This document shows, piece by piece, positions 56,576 to 64,000 of a stretch of DNA of 64,000 nt (position 1 is its first letter; the number at the start of each line of letters is the position of its first letter). Both the position numbers and the translations under genes were made by a program. The stretch is from contig NZ_PYAK01000013.1 of the NCBI RefSeq assembly GCF_003264365.1, positions 62,001 to 126,000 on the forward strand, read 5' to 3'. The notes beneath the pieces are model-generated. The model made no database searches. It had not been told where the DNA came from and saw only the letters and a program-made list of their open reading frames with translations. The DNA is from Micromonospora noduli. Its GTDB lineage: Bacteria > Actinomycetota > Actinomycetes > Mycobacteriales > Micromonosporaceae.

Positions 56576-57607
56576 GTGGCGCGGATCGCGGTGGTGGCCG
56601 GAGACGGCATCGGGCCCGAGGTGGTCGCGCAGGCCCGCAAGGTCCTCGACGCGGTGCTGCCCGACGTGCAGGCCACCGAGTACGACCTCGGCGCCGCCCG
56701 CTGGCACCGTACCGGAGAGGTGCTGCCCGACTCGGTGCTGACCGAGCTGGCCGGGCACGACGCCATCCTGCTCGGCGCGGTCGGTGACCCGACCGTTCCG
56801 CCGGGTGTGCTCGAGCGAGGGCTGCTGCTCAAGCTCCGGTTCGCCTTCGACCAGTACGTCAACCTGCGCCCGTCCCGGCTCTGGCCCGGGGTCGCCGGCC
56901 CGCTGGGCAACGTGAAGCCGGGCGAGGTCGACCTCGTGGTGGTGCGCGAGGGCACCGAGGGGCTCTACGCCGGTGCCGGTGGTTCCCTGCACCGGGACAC
57001 CCCGGCCGAGGTCGCCACCGAGGAGAGCCTGAACACCCGGCACGGCGTGGAGCGGGTGATCCGCGACGCGTTCGCCCGCGCCAGCCGCCGGGAGCGGCGC
57101 AAGGTCACCCTCGTGCACAAGACCAACGTGCTCACCCACGCCGGGTCGCTCTGGGCGCGTACGTTCGACGCGGTCGCCGCCGAGCACCCGGACATCGAAA
57201 CCGAGTACCAGCACGTCGACGCTGCGGCCATGTTCCTGGTCACCCAGCCGCAGCGCTACGACGTGGTGGTCACCGACAACCTCTTCGGCGACATCCTCAC
57301 GGACATCGCCGCGGCCGTCACCGGCGGCATCGGGCTGGCCGCCAGCGGCTGCATCAACCCCGAGGGGGCGTACCCCTCGATGTTCGAGCCGGTGCACGGC
57401 TCGGCGCCGGACATCGCCGGGCAGGGCATCGCCGACCCGGTCGCCGCGGTGCTCTCCGCCGCGTTGCTGCTGGAGCAGCTCGGGCACAGCGAGTCGGCCG
57501 CCCGGGTCAACGCGGCGGTCGCCGCCGAGCTGGCCAGCCGGGTGCCGGGCGTAACGCTGCGTACCGAAGAGGTCGGCGACCGGCTCGCCGCCCACGCCGT
57601 AGCCTGA
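56576..57607 (+). CDS. leuB: 3-isopropylmalate dehydrogenase
   Basis: 343 residues, the short actinobacterial type. It oxidises 3-isopropylmalate to 4-methyl-2-oxopentanoate in leucine synthesis. [18 protein letters not shown] and [19 protein letters not shown] (the four substrate-binding Arg are in this region) and [19 protein letters not shown] are the signatures; [18 protein letters not shown] ends the NAD site. GTG 56576 has GAGGAG seven bases ahead; the frame extends upstream to 56471 but those residues are not conserved. leuC and leuD are not in this window. Confidence 0.95.
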   Translation: MARIAVVAGDGIGPEVVAQARKVLDAVLPDVQATEYDLGAARWHRTGEVLPDSVLTELAGHDAILLGAVGDPTVPPGVLERGLLLKLRFAFDQYVNLRPSRLWPGVAGPLGNVKPGEVDLVVVREGTEGLYAGAGGSLHRDTPAEVATEESLNTRHGVERVIRDAFARASRRERRKVTLVHKTNVLTHAGSLWARTFDAVAAEHPDIETEYQHVDAAAMFLVTQPQRYDVVVTDNLFGDILTDIAAAVTGGIGLAASGCINPEGAYPSMFEPVHGSAPDIAGQGIADPVAAVLSAALLLEQLGHSESAARVNAAVAAELASRVPGVTLRTEEVGDRLAAHAVA

Positions 57608-57712
57608 TCACCCCGGACCGAGTGGCGACCGGCCCTGACGCCGGTCTGCCACGGGCAGCCCGACCGGCGCTACCCGCTTAACGACCGTTCGGGGTAAGTT
57701 TCTGGCACAGCC

Positions 57713-57766
57713 ATGTCGGTGTGCGGTCCCGCATGCCGTTGTTCCGCAGGGAGGTCAGCGCGATGA
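57713..57766 (+). CDS. Cys-rich upstream ORF overlapping the ilvE start
   Basis: Seventeen codons, [17 protein letters not shown], then TGA. The TGA overlaps the ilvE ATG as ATGA. A TAAGTT box at 57695-57700 puts transcription start within a few bases of its ATG, so it may be leaderless. Three of its first ten residues are Cys. It resembles the Cys-rich leader ORFs described upstream of sulfur genes in mycobacteria, but its link to ilvE is unexplained. Chance is possible for so short a frame. Confidence 0.4.
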   Translation: MSVCGPACRCSAGRSAR

Positions 57767-58860
57767 GCGGTGGTGACAAGCTCGACTTCGAGATCCGTCC
57801 GAATCTCGCGCCGGTATCCGCCGCCGATCGGGCCGCACTGCTGACCAATCCCGGCTTCGGCCGGGTCTTCACCGACCACATGGTCACCGTCCGCTACGCC
57901 GACGGCAAGGGCTGGTACGACGCCCGGGTGGAAGCCCGTGCCCCGATCCCGATGGACCCGGCCAGCGCGGTGCTGCACTACGCGCAGGAGATCTTCGAGG
58001 GGCTCAAGGCGTACCGCACTGCCGACGGTGGCGTGACGATGTTCCGGCCGGACGCCAACGCCGCCCGCTTCGCCACCTCCGCGCAGCGGATGGCGATGCC
58101 GGTGCTGCCGCCGGAGGTGTTCGTCGACTCGCTGCACAAGCTCATCGAGATCGACCGGGAGTGGATCCCCACCGGCGAGGACGGCAGCCTCTACCTGCGG
58201 CCGTTCATGTTCGCCAGCGAGGTCTTCCTCGGCGTCCGCCCGGCCAACGAGTACCTCTACATGGTGATCGCCTCACCGGTCGGCGCGTACTTCACCGGTG
58301 GCGTCAAGCCGGTCACCGTCTGGGTCTCTCCGGACTACACCCGGGCCGCGCCCGGTGGCACCGGCGCGGCCAAGTGCGGCGGCAACTACGCCGCGTCGCT
58401 CGCCGCCCAGGCGGAGGCCATCGAGGCCGGCTGTGACCAGGTCGTCTTCCTGGACGCGGTGGAGCGCCGGTTCGTCGACGAACTGGGCGGCATGAACGTC
58501 TTCTTCGTCTACGACGACGGCACTGTCGTCACCCCACCGTTGACCGGCACGATCCTGCCGGGCATCACCCGCGACGCCGTCCTCACGCTGGCCGGCGCGG
58601 CCGGACACCAGGTCGAGGAGCGGCCGGTCAGCTTCGCCGACTGGCAGGCCGACGCCGCCAGCGGACGCCTGAAGGAGGTGTTCGCCTGCGGCACCGCCGC
58701 GGTGGTCACCCCGATCGGTGGGGTCCGCTTCCCGGACGGCGAGTTCCTGATCGGCGGTGGCGAACCCGGTCGGGTCACCATGGCCCTGCGTCAGCAGCTG
58801 GTCGACATCCAGCGGGGCAAGGCGGCCGACCCGCACGGCTGGGTGCAGCGGGTCTTCTGA
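57763..58860 (+). CDS. ilvE: Branched-chain amino acid aminotransferase
   Basis: 365 residues, class IV PLP transaminase of the BCAT large (IlvE type II) group. It adds the amino group in the last step of valine, leucine and isoleucine synthesis and starts their breakdown. [32 protein letters not shown] and the PLP lysine in [16 protein letters not shown] are seen; [17 protein letters not shown] and [13 protein letters not shown] follow. ATG 57763 has GGGAGG eight bases ahead. A perfect 16-bp hairpin follows the gene. Confidence 0.96.
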   Translation: MSGGDKLDFEIRPNLAPVSAADRAALLTNPGFGRVFTDHMVTVRYADGKGWYDARVEARAPIPMDPASAVLHYAQEIFEGLKAYRTADGGVTMFRPDANAARFATSAQRMAMPVLPPEVFVDSLHKLIEIDREWIPTGEDGSLYLRPFMFASEVFLGVRPANEYLYMVIASPVGAYFTGGVKPVTVWVSPDYTRAAPGGTGAAKCGGNYAASLAAQAEAIEAGCDQVVFLDAVERRFVDELGGMNVFFVYDDGTVVTPPLTGTILPGITRDAVLTLAGAAGHQVEERPVSFADWQADAASGRLKEVFACGTAAVVTPIGGVRFPDGEFLIGGGEPGRVTMALRQQLVDIQRGKAADPHGWVQRVF

Positions 58861-58869
58861 TCTCCGTAG

Positions 58870-58904
58870 CTGCGCCGGCCCGTCCCCCGGACGGGCCGGC
58901 GCAG
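58870..58904. terminator. Strong hairpin after ilvE, shared with the convergent phosphatase gene
   Basis: CTGCGCCGGCCCGTCC (58870-58885) and GGACGGGCCGGCGCAG (58889-58904) are perfect 16-bp inverted repeats with a three-base loop. Confidence 0.85.
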
Positions 58905-58910
58905 TCGGCC

Positions 58911-59681
58911 CTACGCGTCGGTGGGCTGCGCCTTGGTGGGGGCGTCGAGCAGGTGGTCGCGGAGCGCGGCGAGCTGCTCGTCGGTCACCCCGGCGTGGCG
59001 CAGGTACGCCTCGACCGAGCCGTGCCCCGCGCGCAGCTCGTCGAGGAAGATCTGCATCGCCTCGGCGGGTGAGGCCAGAAACGGTGCCGGCACCTCCACT
59101 CCGTCCGGGTTGATGGAGGCCAGCCACGCGCTGTACCGGGCCGACGCCTCGCTGCTGAGCGCGTAGTCCGCGGTGATGTCCGCGTCGTCGACGCCGAGCA
59201 CGGCGAGGGTCAGCGCGCACACGATGCCGGTGCGGTCCTTGCCGGCCACGCAGTGCACGACCACCGGGGCGTTGGCGGAATCGGCGATCAGGCCGACCGC
59301 CTCGGCCAGCCCGGCGGTGCCGGTCTGCGCCAGGGCGGCGTACCGGTCCGCGAGGTACCGGGCCAGGCTCGCGCCCTCCTCGTGCGGCACGCCCGCCCAG
59401 TCGTCGTGCTCCGGGTGGATGTGCCGGTAGGTCAACCCCTGGTATGCCGGCACCCGGCCGTCCCGCTCCACCTCAGTGGGGCGGCGCAGGTCGATGACGG
59501 TGCGGATGCCGATCGCGACGAACGCGTCCCGGTCCTGTTCGGTGAGGCGGTGCAGCGAGTCGGAGCGGTAGAGCCGACCACGGCGTACGGGTCGGCCGCC
59601 GTGCCCGAGGTAGCCGCCGGCGTCGCGGAAGTTGAAGGTGGCGGGGAGCGGAATCTGTCGGCTGTCGTCGATGGCGTCCAC
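58911..59681 (-). CDS. Tyrosine-type protein phosphatase (PTP, MptpB-like)
   Basis: 256 residues. The P-loop VVHCVAGKDRTGIVCAL contains the C-x5-R signature with Lys and Asp (HCxxGKDRT) typical of MptpB/lipid-phosphatase-like bacterial enzymes. FNFRDAGGYL and GRLYRSDSLHRLTEQD at the N-terminus and TVIDLRRPTEVERDG belong to the same family. GTG 59681 lies six bases after TACCGT, so the mRNA is probably leaderless. It may act on phosphotyrosine or phosphoinositide; the substrate is unknown. Convergent with ilvE. Confidence 0.9.
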   Translation of the reverse strand: MDAIDDSRQIPLPATFNFRDAGGYLGHGGRPVRRGRLYRSDSLHRLTEQDRDAFVAIGIRTVIDLRRPTEVERDGRVPAYQGLTYRHIHPEHDDWAGVPHEEGASLARYLADRYAALAQTGTAGLAEAVGLIADSANAPVVVHCVAGKDRTGIVCALTLAVLGVDDADITADYALSSEASARYSAWLASINPDGVEVPAPFLASPAEAMQIFLDELRAGHGSVEAYLRHAGVTDEQLAALRDHLLDAPTKAQPTDA

Positions 59682-59687
59682 GCCCTC

Positions 59688-59693
59688 ACGGTA
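59688..59693 (-). promoter_or_regulatory. Probable -10 box of a leaderless transcript
   Basis: On the minus strand TACCGT ends six bases before the GTG at 59681. Confidence 0.5.
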
Positions 59694-59694
59694 A

Positions 59695-59724
59695 CGGCCG
59701 GCGGGGTCCGAGCCCCACCGGCCG
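59695..59724 (-). terminator. Hairpin between the PRC-barrel and phosphatase genes
   Basis: CGGCCGGCGGGG (59695-59706) pairs with CCCCACCGGCCG (59713-59724) with one G-U pair and a six-base loop. It ends the PRC-barrel transcript and lies directly upstream of the phosphatase -10 box. Confidence 0.7.
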
Positions 59725-59737
59725 TCGGGCCGAGCCG

Positions 59738-60196
59738 TCAGCGTGCCGTGCCGGGCGGAAGCGCACCGTACGTCTCGTCGTAGTAGCCGCCCAGCTGATC
59801 CCGGTAGCTCGGGTCGCTGTGGCTGGTCTCGTCGTACTCCGGGGCGGCCTTGATCTGGTCCCGGGTCCGGTCGACGGAGACGGTGCGCTGGTCGTGGTCG
59901 ACCTGGTTGACGGTGCCGGCCGGCAACATCACCTTCTTGCCGAAGATCCAGGGCCCAGTGTCCACGACCAGGTAGCTGCCGCCCACCTCGTGACTGGCGC
60001 TGTCGATCTTGCCGATTCCACCGTCGGTGGCCTCGACCTTGTAACCGACCAGGTCGACGTCGGCCACGCCGGCCTGGTCCCGGTAGCGCCAGGGGTCGAA
60101 CGTGCCGGCCGGCGCGCCGCCGGGCACCGTGCCCTGGTCGCCGCCGCGCAGCGGGTCCGGCCCGGCGTGGGTGGCGTGCGGATCGATCCTGTCCAT
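59738..60196 (-). CDS. PRC-barrel domain protein
   Basis: 152 residues. The PRC-barrel (about 40-105) is seen as VDLVGYKVEATDGGIGKID, SYLVVDTGPWIFGKKVMLP and AGTVNQVDHDQRTVSVDRTR (20 residues), i.e. the strands known from photosynthetic reaction centre H subunit and RimM. The N-terminus is disordered with many His, Asp and Gly, and the tail is rich in Tyr, Asp and Ser. ATG 60196 has AGGAG at good spacing; a GTG three codons upstream is possible. Stress-related PRC-barrel proteins of this kind are common in actinomycetes; the role here is unknown. Confidence 0.8.
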   Translation of the reverse strand: MDRIDPHATHAGPDPLRGGDQGTVPGGAPAGTFDPWRYRDQAGVADVDLVGYKVEATDGGIGKIDSASHEVGGSYLVVDTGPWIFGKKVMLPAGTVNQVDHDQRTVSVDRTRDQIKAAPEYDETSHSDPSYRDQLGGYYDETYGALPPGTAR

Positions 60197-60328
60197 GCCG
60201 TTCACTCCTGACTGTCGCCGATCGTCTCGGCGTAGGTGGGTGTGTCCCCGCAGGAGCTACCCGGCTGTCGGGGGCCGGAAACGGCGACAGGTCGGGGTAG
60301 GGCGACGGGCCGAAGCGCGTACGGCAGG

Positions 60329-60359
60329 GGGCCGAGGCCGCGAGGTGCGGCATCGGCCC
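60329..60359 (-). terminator. Hairpin after ahpD
   Basis: GGGCCGAGGCCGC (60329-60341) pairs with GCGGCATCGGCCC (60347-60359), 12 of 13 positions. On the minus strand it begins 16 bases after the ahpD stop. Confidence 0.65.
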
Positions 60360-60375
60360 GTCGGGGCGTACGTGT

Positions 60376-60906
60376 TCAGGCCAGTGCGGCCTCGGCGTCC
60401 AGGGTGACCGCCGCGGCGTGCACCACGGCGGAGATCCGCAGGGCCTCGTGCAGCTGCTCCCTGGTGAAGCCGTTGCCGCGCAGCTTCTTCTCGTGCAACT
60501 CCAGGCACACCCCACAGCCCGTGACGGCCGACACGGCGAGGCACCAGAGCTCGAAATCGCCCTTGTCCACCCCCGGCCTCGCGATGATCTGCATCCGTAG
60601 TCGGGCCGGCATCGAGGCGTACCGCTCGTCGCCGATCAGGTGCTTGGCCCGGTAGTAGATGTTGTTCATCGCCATGATCGCCGCAGCGCCCTTGGCCGCC
60701 TCGACACCCTCCGGCCCGAGGTGCCCGAGCGCCTCGGCCGCGATCTCCCGCAGCACCACCGGGTTGCGAGCGGTCACCGCGCAGGCCAGCGCGGTGCCCC
60801 AGGTCTGCACCGGGGTCAACGCCGAGGAACCGATGGTGGAGCCGAGGTTGAGCCTGATGTCCTTGGCGTACTCCGGCAGGGCTGCCCTGATCGCGTCCAG
60901 GCCCAT
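60376..60906 (-). CDS. ahpD: Alkyl hydroperoxide reductase AhpD
   Basis: 176 residues, the size of M. tuberculosis AhpD. The active site GCGVCLELHEKKL gives C131-x2-C134 with the partner His four residues on, as in the carboxymuconolactone decarboxylase fold. AMNNIYYRAKHLIGDERY is also characteristic. AhpD normally recycles AhpC using lipoamide as electron source. Here its usual partner is reduced to a short remnant that ends two bases before the ahpD start, so AhpD must work alone, with a distant AhpC, or through its own weak peroxidase activity. GGAG seven bases ahead fixes the start. Confidence 0.93.
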   Translation of the reverse strand: MGLDAIRAALPEYAKDIRLNLGSTIGSSALTPVQTWGTALACAVTARNPVVLREIAAEALGHLGPEGVEAAKGAAAIMAMNNIYYRAKHLIGDERYASMPARLRMQIIARPGVDKGDFELWCLAVSAVTGCGVCLELHEKKLRGNGFTREQLHEALRISAVVHAAAVTLDAEAALA

Positions 60907-60908
60907 GG

Positions 60909-61103
60909 TCAGACTCCGGCGGCGGGGGTCTCGTCGGCGATCTCCGTCGGGCTGATGGAGGTGAAATCCATCGGCCCGACGAAGACCACACACCACGTGC
61001 CCTCGTGGGACGTGTGGTTGATCGTCCTGGACGCGTTGTTGGCGCCCAGCGATACGCAGGCGGCGAGTCTGTGCTCAGGTAAGCGGTCACTGACGGTGAG
61101 CAC
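60909..61103 (-). pseudogene. AhpC remnant, N-terminal 64 residues, peroxidatic Cys replaced by Ser
   Basis: The 64-residue product aligns by eye with the N-terminus of AhpC: MLTVSDRLPEHRLAA corresponds to LLTIGDQFPAYQLTA, and GTWCVVFVGPMDFTSISPTE to GKWRVVFFWPKDFTFVCPTE (20 residues each). The peroxidatic Cys of FVCPTE is Ser (residue 51, codon AGC). Everything after PTEIA is gone; the frame ends at ADETPAAGV. An excellent AAGGAGG five bases before GTG 61103 remains, and the stop lies two bases before ahpD. It is therefore probably still translated, possibly only to couple translation of ahpD. Function as a peroxidase is excluded. Confidence 0.8.
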
Positions 61104-61295
61104 AGGTCCTCCTTGCAGACGGCACGGTGGCCGTCATCGGATCCGCTCCAGATGCTTCCGCATGGCTGTTTCCCAAGATGAGTGGCCCGGTGGCTTGTGA
61201 AGCCGATCACGAGCGGCAGTTCGGGGCGAACGAACCCTCCGTCACCATCCCGCTATGTGGATTGTTCCTCCCAAAAACAGGGGAGGGGTGGCAGA

Positions 61296-61337
61296 GTGGC
61301 CATCGTGACCAGCACCGCCCTGATTATTGCGACCTAG
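61296..61337 (+). CDS. cimA leader peptide
   Basis: Thirteen codons, MAIVTSTALIIAT, then TAG. GGGGAGGGG lies seven bases ahead of the GTG. It is full of Ile, Val, Leu and Thr, with two adjacent rare ATT codons at positions 10-11, nine bases before the first hairpin. The G of TAG is the first base of that hairpin. The composition fits sensing of isoleucine, the end product of the cimA route. Confidence 0.75.
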   Translation: MAIVTSTALIIAT

Positions 61338-61397
61338 CGCGCCGGCTCTCCCCTCTGCCGAGCGCGCAGACCTCCCGCATCCGCGGGAGGTCTTTTT
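61337..61397 (+). promoter_or_regulatory. cimA transcription attenuator
   Basis: Hairpin 1: GCGCGC-CGGC (61337-61346) with GCCG-A-GCGCGC (61357-61367), ten pairs with one bulge and a C/T-rich loop. Hairpin 2 abuts it: AGACCTCCCGC (61368-61378) with GCGGGAGGTCT (61383-61393), 11 perfect pairs, and T-run 61393-61397. Hairpin 2 is a textbook intrinsic terminator 23 bases before the cimA ATG. CTCCC in loop 1 (61348-61352) could pair with GGGAG of hairpin 2 (61385-61389), a possible antiterminator or pseudoknot contact. Confidence 0.75.
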
Positions 61398-61419
61398 GTT
61401 GCTCCGAGAAAGGATCCTG

Positions 61420-63003
61420 ATGACGTTCCAGGTCTTCGACACCACGTTGCGCGACGGCGCTCAGCGCGAGGGACTCACCTACTCGGTGGTCGACAAGCTG
61501 GCCGTGGCCCGGCTGCTCGACGAGTTCGGCGTCGGCTTCATCGAGGGCGGCTGGCCGGGCGCGGTGCCCAAGGACACCGAGTTCTTCCGCCGCGCCCGTA
61601 CCGAGCTGGACCTGCGGCACGCCGTACTCGTCGCGTTCGGCGCCACCCGCAAGGCCGGCGTTGCGGTCGCGGACGACCCCCAGGTGCGCGCCCTGCTGGA
61701 CGCGCAGACCCCGGCCGTGGCCTTGGTCGCCAAGGCCGACACCCGGCACGTCGAGCGCGCGCTGCGCACCACCGGCGCGGAGAACCTCGCGATGATCCAC
61801 GACACCGTCAACCACCTCGTCCGCGAGGGTCGACGGGTCTTCGTCGACGGCGAACACTTCTTCGACGGCTACCGACACGACCCCGCGTACGGCGCTGCCG
61901 TGGTGCAGACCGCGCTCGCCGCCGGCGCCGAGCGGATGGTGCTCTGCGACACCAACGGCGGCATGCTGCCGTCCCAGGTGACCGCCGTGATCCACGACCT
62001 GACGAACAGGCTGGGGATCGACGCCGGGCTGCTCGGTATGCACGCCCAGAACGACACCGCCTGCGCGGTGGCCAACACGATCGCCGCCGTGGAGGCGGGG
62101 GTCCGCCACGTGCAGGGCACCGCCAACGGGTACGGCGAACGCCCGGGCAACGCGGACATCTTCGCGGTAGTCGCCAACCTCCAACTCAAGCTCGGCATGC
62201 CCGTCCTACCGGAGGGTTGCCTGGCGCAGATGGTGCGGGTCTCGCACGCCATCGCCGAGATCGCCAACATCGCCCCCGACACCCACCAGGCGTACGCCGG
62301 GGCCGCTGCCTTCGCTCACAAGGCGGGGTTGCACGCGAGCGCGATCAAGGTCGACCCGTTGCTCTACAACCACGTCGACCCGTCGGTGGTGGGCAACGAC
62401 ATGCGGATCCTGGTCACCGAGATGGCCGGTCGGGCCAGCGTCGAGCTCAAGAGTCGTGAGCTCGGCCTGGACCTGGCCGGCAGCCCGGACGCCCTGACCC
62501 GGGTCACCAAGCGGGTCAAGGAGCTGGAGGCGGGTGGCTGGTCCTTCGAGGCGGCCGATGCGTCCTTCGAGTTGCTGGTCCGCTCCGAGCTGCCGGAGGG
62601 CAGCCCGGCCCGACCGTTCACCCTGGAGTCGTACCGGGTGTTGGTCGAGCACCGCGAGGACGGCGCGGTGGTCTCCGAGGCGACCGTCAAGATCCGGGTT
62701 CGCGGTGAGCGGGTGATCGCCACCGCCGAGGGCAACGGCCCGGTCAACGCCCTCGACGAGGCGCTGCGGGTGGGGCTGGCGCGGCACTATCCGCAGCTGC
62801 GCGACTTCGAGTTGGCCGACTACAAGGTGCGCATCCTGGAGGGCAGCCACGGCACCGGCGCTGTCACCCGGGTCCTGCTGGAAACCTCCGACGGCGGTGG
62901 CCGGGACTGGACCACTGTCGGCGTCCACCCCAACGTCGTCGAGGCCAGCTGGCACGCCCTGGTGGACGCCCTCACCTACGGCCTGGCCCCCACCTCCGTC
63001 TGA
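61420..63003 (+). CDS. cimA: Citramalate synthase
   Basis: 527 residues. It condenses pyruvate and acetyl-CoA to citramalate, the first step of the threonine-independent route to 2-oxobutyrate and isoleucine. The N-terminal DRE-TIM barrel starts FQVFDTTLRDGAQREG; metal site HAQNDTACAVAN; GTANGYGERPGNAD is typical of CimA. The C-terminal LeuA dimer/allosteric domain (about 400-520) should bind isoleucine. Sequence and length match the CimA (rather than LeuA or homocitrate) branch: LEVE-type ending AEGNGPVNALDEALR. ATG 61420 has AAAGGA five bases ahead. It is controlled by the attenuator just upstream. Confidence 0.94.
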   Translation: MTFQVFDTTLRDGAQREGLTYSVVDKLAVARLLDEFGVGFIEGGWPGAVPKDTEFFRRARTELDLRHAVLVAFGATRKAGVAVADDPQVRALLDAQTPAVALVAKADTRHVERALRTTGAENLAMIHDTVNHLVREGRRVFVDGEHFFDGYRHDPAYGAAVVQTALAAGAERMVLCDTNGGMLPSQVTAVIHDLTNRLGIDAGLLGMHAQNDTACAVANTIAAVEAGVRHVQGTANGYGERPGNADIFAVVANLQLKLGMPVLPEGCLAQMVRVSHAIAEIANIAPDTHQAYAGAAAFAHKAGLHASAIKVDPLLYNHVDPSVVGNDMRILVTEMAGRASVELKSRELGLDLAGSPDALTRVTKRVKELEAGGWSFEAADASFELLVRSELPEGSPARPFTLESYRVLVEHREDGAVVSEATVKIRVRGERVIATAEGNGPVNALDEALRVGLARHYPQLRDFELADYKVRILEGSHGTGAVTRVLLETSDGGGRDWTTVGVHPNVVEASWHALVDALTYGLAPTSV

Positions 63004-63010
63004 CTCCCCG

Positions 63011-63041
63011 CCTCCCCGCCCCCGGTCAGGGGGTGGGGAGG
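63011..63041. terminator. Hairpin between converging cimA and phosphatase-family gene
   Basis: CCTCCCCGCCCCC (63011-63023) pairs with GGGGGTGGGGAGG (63029-63041) with one G-U pair and a five-base loop. The right arm covers the last codons of the convergent gene. Confidence 0.75.
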
Positions 63042-64000
63042 GTGAGGGTGGCCTGGACGGGGCGGTGGTCGCTGCCGGGCAGGGCGAAGACCTGCACCGA
63101 GCGGACCGCTATCCGGTGGTCGACCAGGACGTGGTCGATGGTGACGGGTGGGATGAGGTCGCCGTCGTACGGACCCCAGGTGCCGGTCAGACCCGCTCCG
63201 GCGGCATCGGCGGCGTCGACGTAACCGCTGCGCAGCAGGGCCCGCAGTGGACTGTGGTCGAGGGTTGCGTTGAAGTCCCCGGCGAGGATTCGCAGGCCAC
63301 CGTCCGGGGTGGCCGGTGGTTGGGCGGTCAGGTCGGCGCGCCAGGCACCCACCTGGTCCAGCGCGTACGGCGCCGAGGGGTGGGCCGACTCGACGCGGAC
63401 CGGAGGCCCGCCGGGGACGGACACCGTCGCATACGCCTGGCTGAAGCCCCAACCGTCGAGGTTGCGTCGGACGCCGCCGTCGCTGATCGGCCACCGCGAG
63501 TAGAGCCCGGAGCCGGGGGTGCCGATCTCCGGGTTGAGCTGCCGGTGCGGCAGCAGCGTGGCGAGGCCGAGGTGATCCAGGGCGCCCTGCGCGTCCGGCG
63601 TGAACTCCTGCACGGTGAGCACGTCGATCTGGTGTCGTCGGACCAACTCCACCAGTGTCCGCGCGTCGCCGGCGCCGGCGAGCAGATTGGCGGTGAGCAG
63701 CCGCACTGTCGGCCCGGCCGCCGCCGGCTGCGGGCTGGCCAGCGCCCGAGGTGCGACGGTGCCGAGCAACGCCACTGCCGCCAGGGCCGCGAGCGCCGCC
63801 GGCCACCAGCGCCGCAGGGCGAGCGCGAGGGCCAGGACCAGGACGCTGCCGCCCGCGACGTACGGCGTGAAGGCGAGCGCCTGCACCAACGGCCCCCGGT
63901 CCAGGCCGAGTAGTCGGGCGGCCGCCCAGAGGGCGGTGGGGACGACGGCAAGCCAGCAGAGCACCGTGCCGAGCCGAGCCCTTCGGTGCGCGGGCAGCGC
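63026..64000 (-). CDS. Endonuclease/exonuclease/phosphatase-family membrane protein (5' end cut by the window)
   Basis: At least 324 residues. The frame stays open past a possible GTG at 63964 to the window edge, where the peptide reads LPAHRRARLGT, so the true start is probably outside. Three hydrophobic segments come first (about 12-30, 38-55 and 62-80 of the visible part). The EEP domain follows: LLTANLLAGAGDARTLVELV, VLTVQEFTPDAQ, LYSRWPISDGG, LRILAGDFNATLDHSPLRAL (20 residues), TIDHVLVDHRI and PGSDHRPVQATL. All metal and phosphate-binding residues (N, E, D/N, D/H, S-D-H) are present. The catalytic domain probably faces outside. Substrate unknown. Confidence 0.85.
   Translation of the reverse strand, partial: ALPAHRRARLGTVLCWLAVVPTALWAAARLLGLDRGPLVQALAFTPYVAGGSVLVLALALALRRWWPAALAALAAVALLGTVAPRALASPQPAAAGPTVRLLTANLLAGAGDARTLVELVRRHQIDVLTVQEFTPDAQGALDHLGLATLLPHRQLNPEIGTPGSGLYSRWPISDGGVRRNLDGWGFSQAYATVSVPGGPPVRVESAHPSAPYALDQVGAWRADLTAQPPATPDGGLRILAGDFNATLDHSPLRALLRSGYVDAADAAGAGLTGTWGPYDGDLIPPVTIDHVLVDHRIAVRSVQVFALPGSDHRPVQATLTLPTP

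Overview
The window looks like a stretch of core chromosome from a high-GC actinomycete. The family set and the gene-level resemblance (homodimeric AceE-like E1, TM-PemK, SigK/RskA-type pair, LppX-type lipoprotein, DUF3152, ilvBNC-serA-leuB-ilvE-cimA), the very high GC content, frequent GTG starts and TANNNT boxes a few bases ahead of start codons all fit Micromonosporaceae, probably Micromonospora. No tRNA, rRNA, CRISPR array, insertion sequence or prophage gene was recognised.

Layout. 1-4.5 kb: end of etfB, etfA, then an ECF sigma/anti-sigma pair (minus strand) beside a secreted DUF4397 protein and a class E/F sortase. 4.6-9.5 kb: cysteine desulfurase, mnmA (these two act together in tRNA thiolation), a MetE-like protein, a VOC protein and an ADP-ribosylglycohydrolase. 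9.5-12.9 kb: low-complexity DNA, a long palindromic element, a membrane-anchored PemK/MazF-like protein, and ligA. 13-21.6 kb: a GGDEF-EAL protein, gatCAB and an AceE-like E1. 21.6-30.5 kb: metallophosphoesterase, sorbosone-type dehydrogenase, GAF-PP2C phosphatase, hydroxyacid dehydrogenase, PH-domain protein and a degenerate GGDEF/EAL protein. 30.5-36.3 kb: LacI regulator divergent from a GH2 beta-mannosidase, then an ArsR-SulP pair. 36.3-42.6 kb: a six-gene operon (ABC ATPase, binding protein, two permeases, asparaginase, CutC) divergent from a ROK regulator. 42.8-44.6 kb: two exported proteins. 44.7-63 kb: branched-chain amino acid genes ilvD, ilvBNC, leuB, ilvE and cimA, with serA, a third GGDEF-EAL protein, ApbE, a tyrosine phosphatase, a PRC-barrel protein, ahpD and a broken ahpC between them. 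63-64 kb: the 3' part of an endonuclease/exonuclease/phosphatase-family membrane protein.

How the genes work together. ilvD, ilvB/N, ilvC, leuB, ilvE and cimA cover most of valine, leucine and isoleucine synthesis, with cimA supplying 2-oxobutyrate from pyruvate by the citramalate route. Two of the operons (ilvBNC and cimA) start with a short leader peptide whose stop codon overlaps the base of a hairpin that directly abuts a terminator hairpin with a T-run. This shared layout suggests attenuation by ribosome stalling. ilvE is preceded by a Cys-rich upstream ORF that overlaps its start codon.

The most interesting items are the cimA leader/attenuator, the ahpC remnant that has lost its peroxidatic cysteine but still has a strong ribosome binding site next to ahpD, the palindromic intergenic elements, the ROK-controlled transporter-asparaginase-CutC operon with a duplicated putative operator, and a GGDEF-EAL protein whose EAL domain is split by a linker of about 195 residues.
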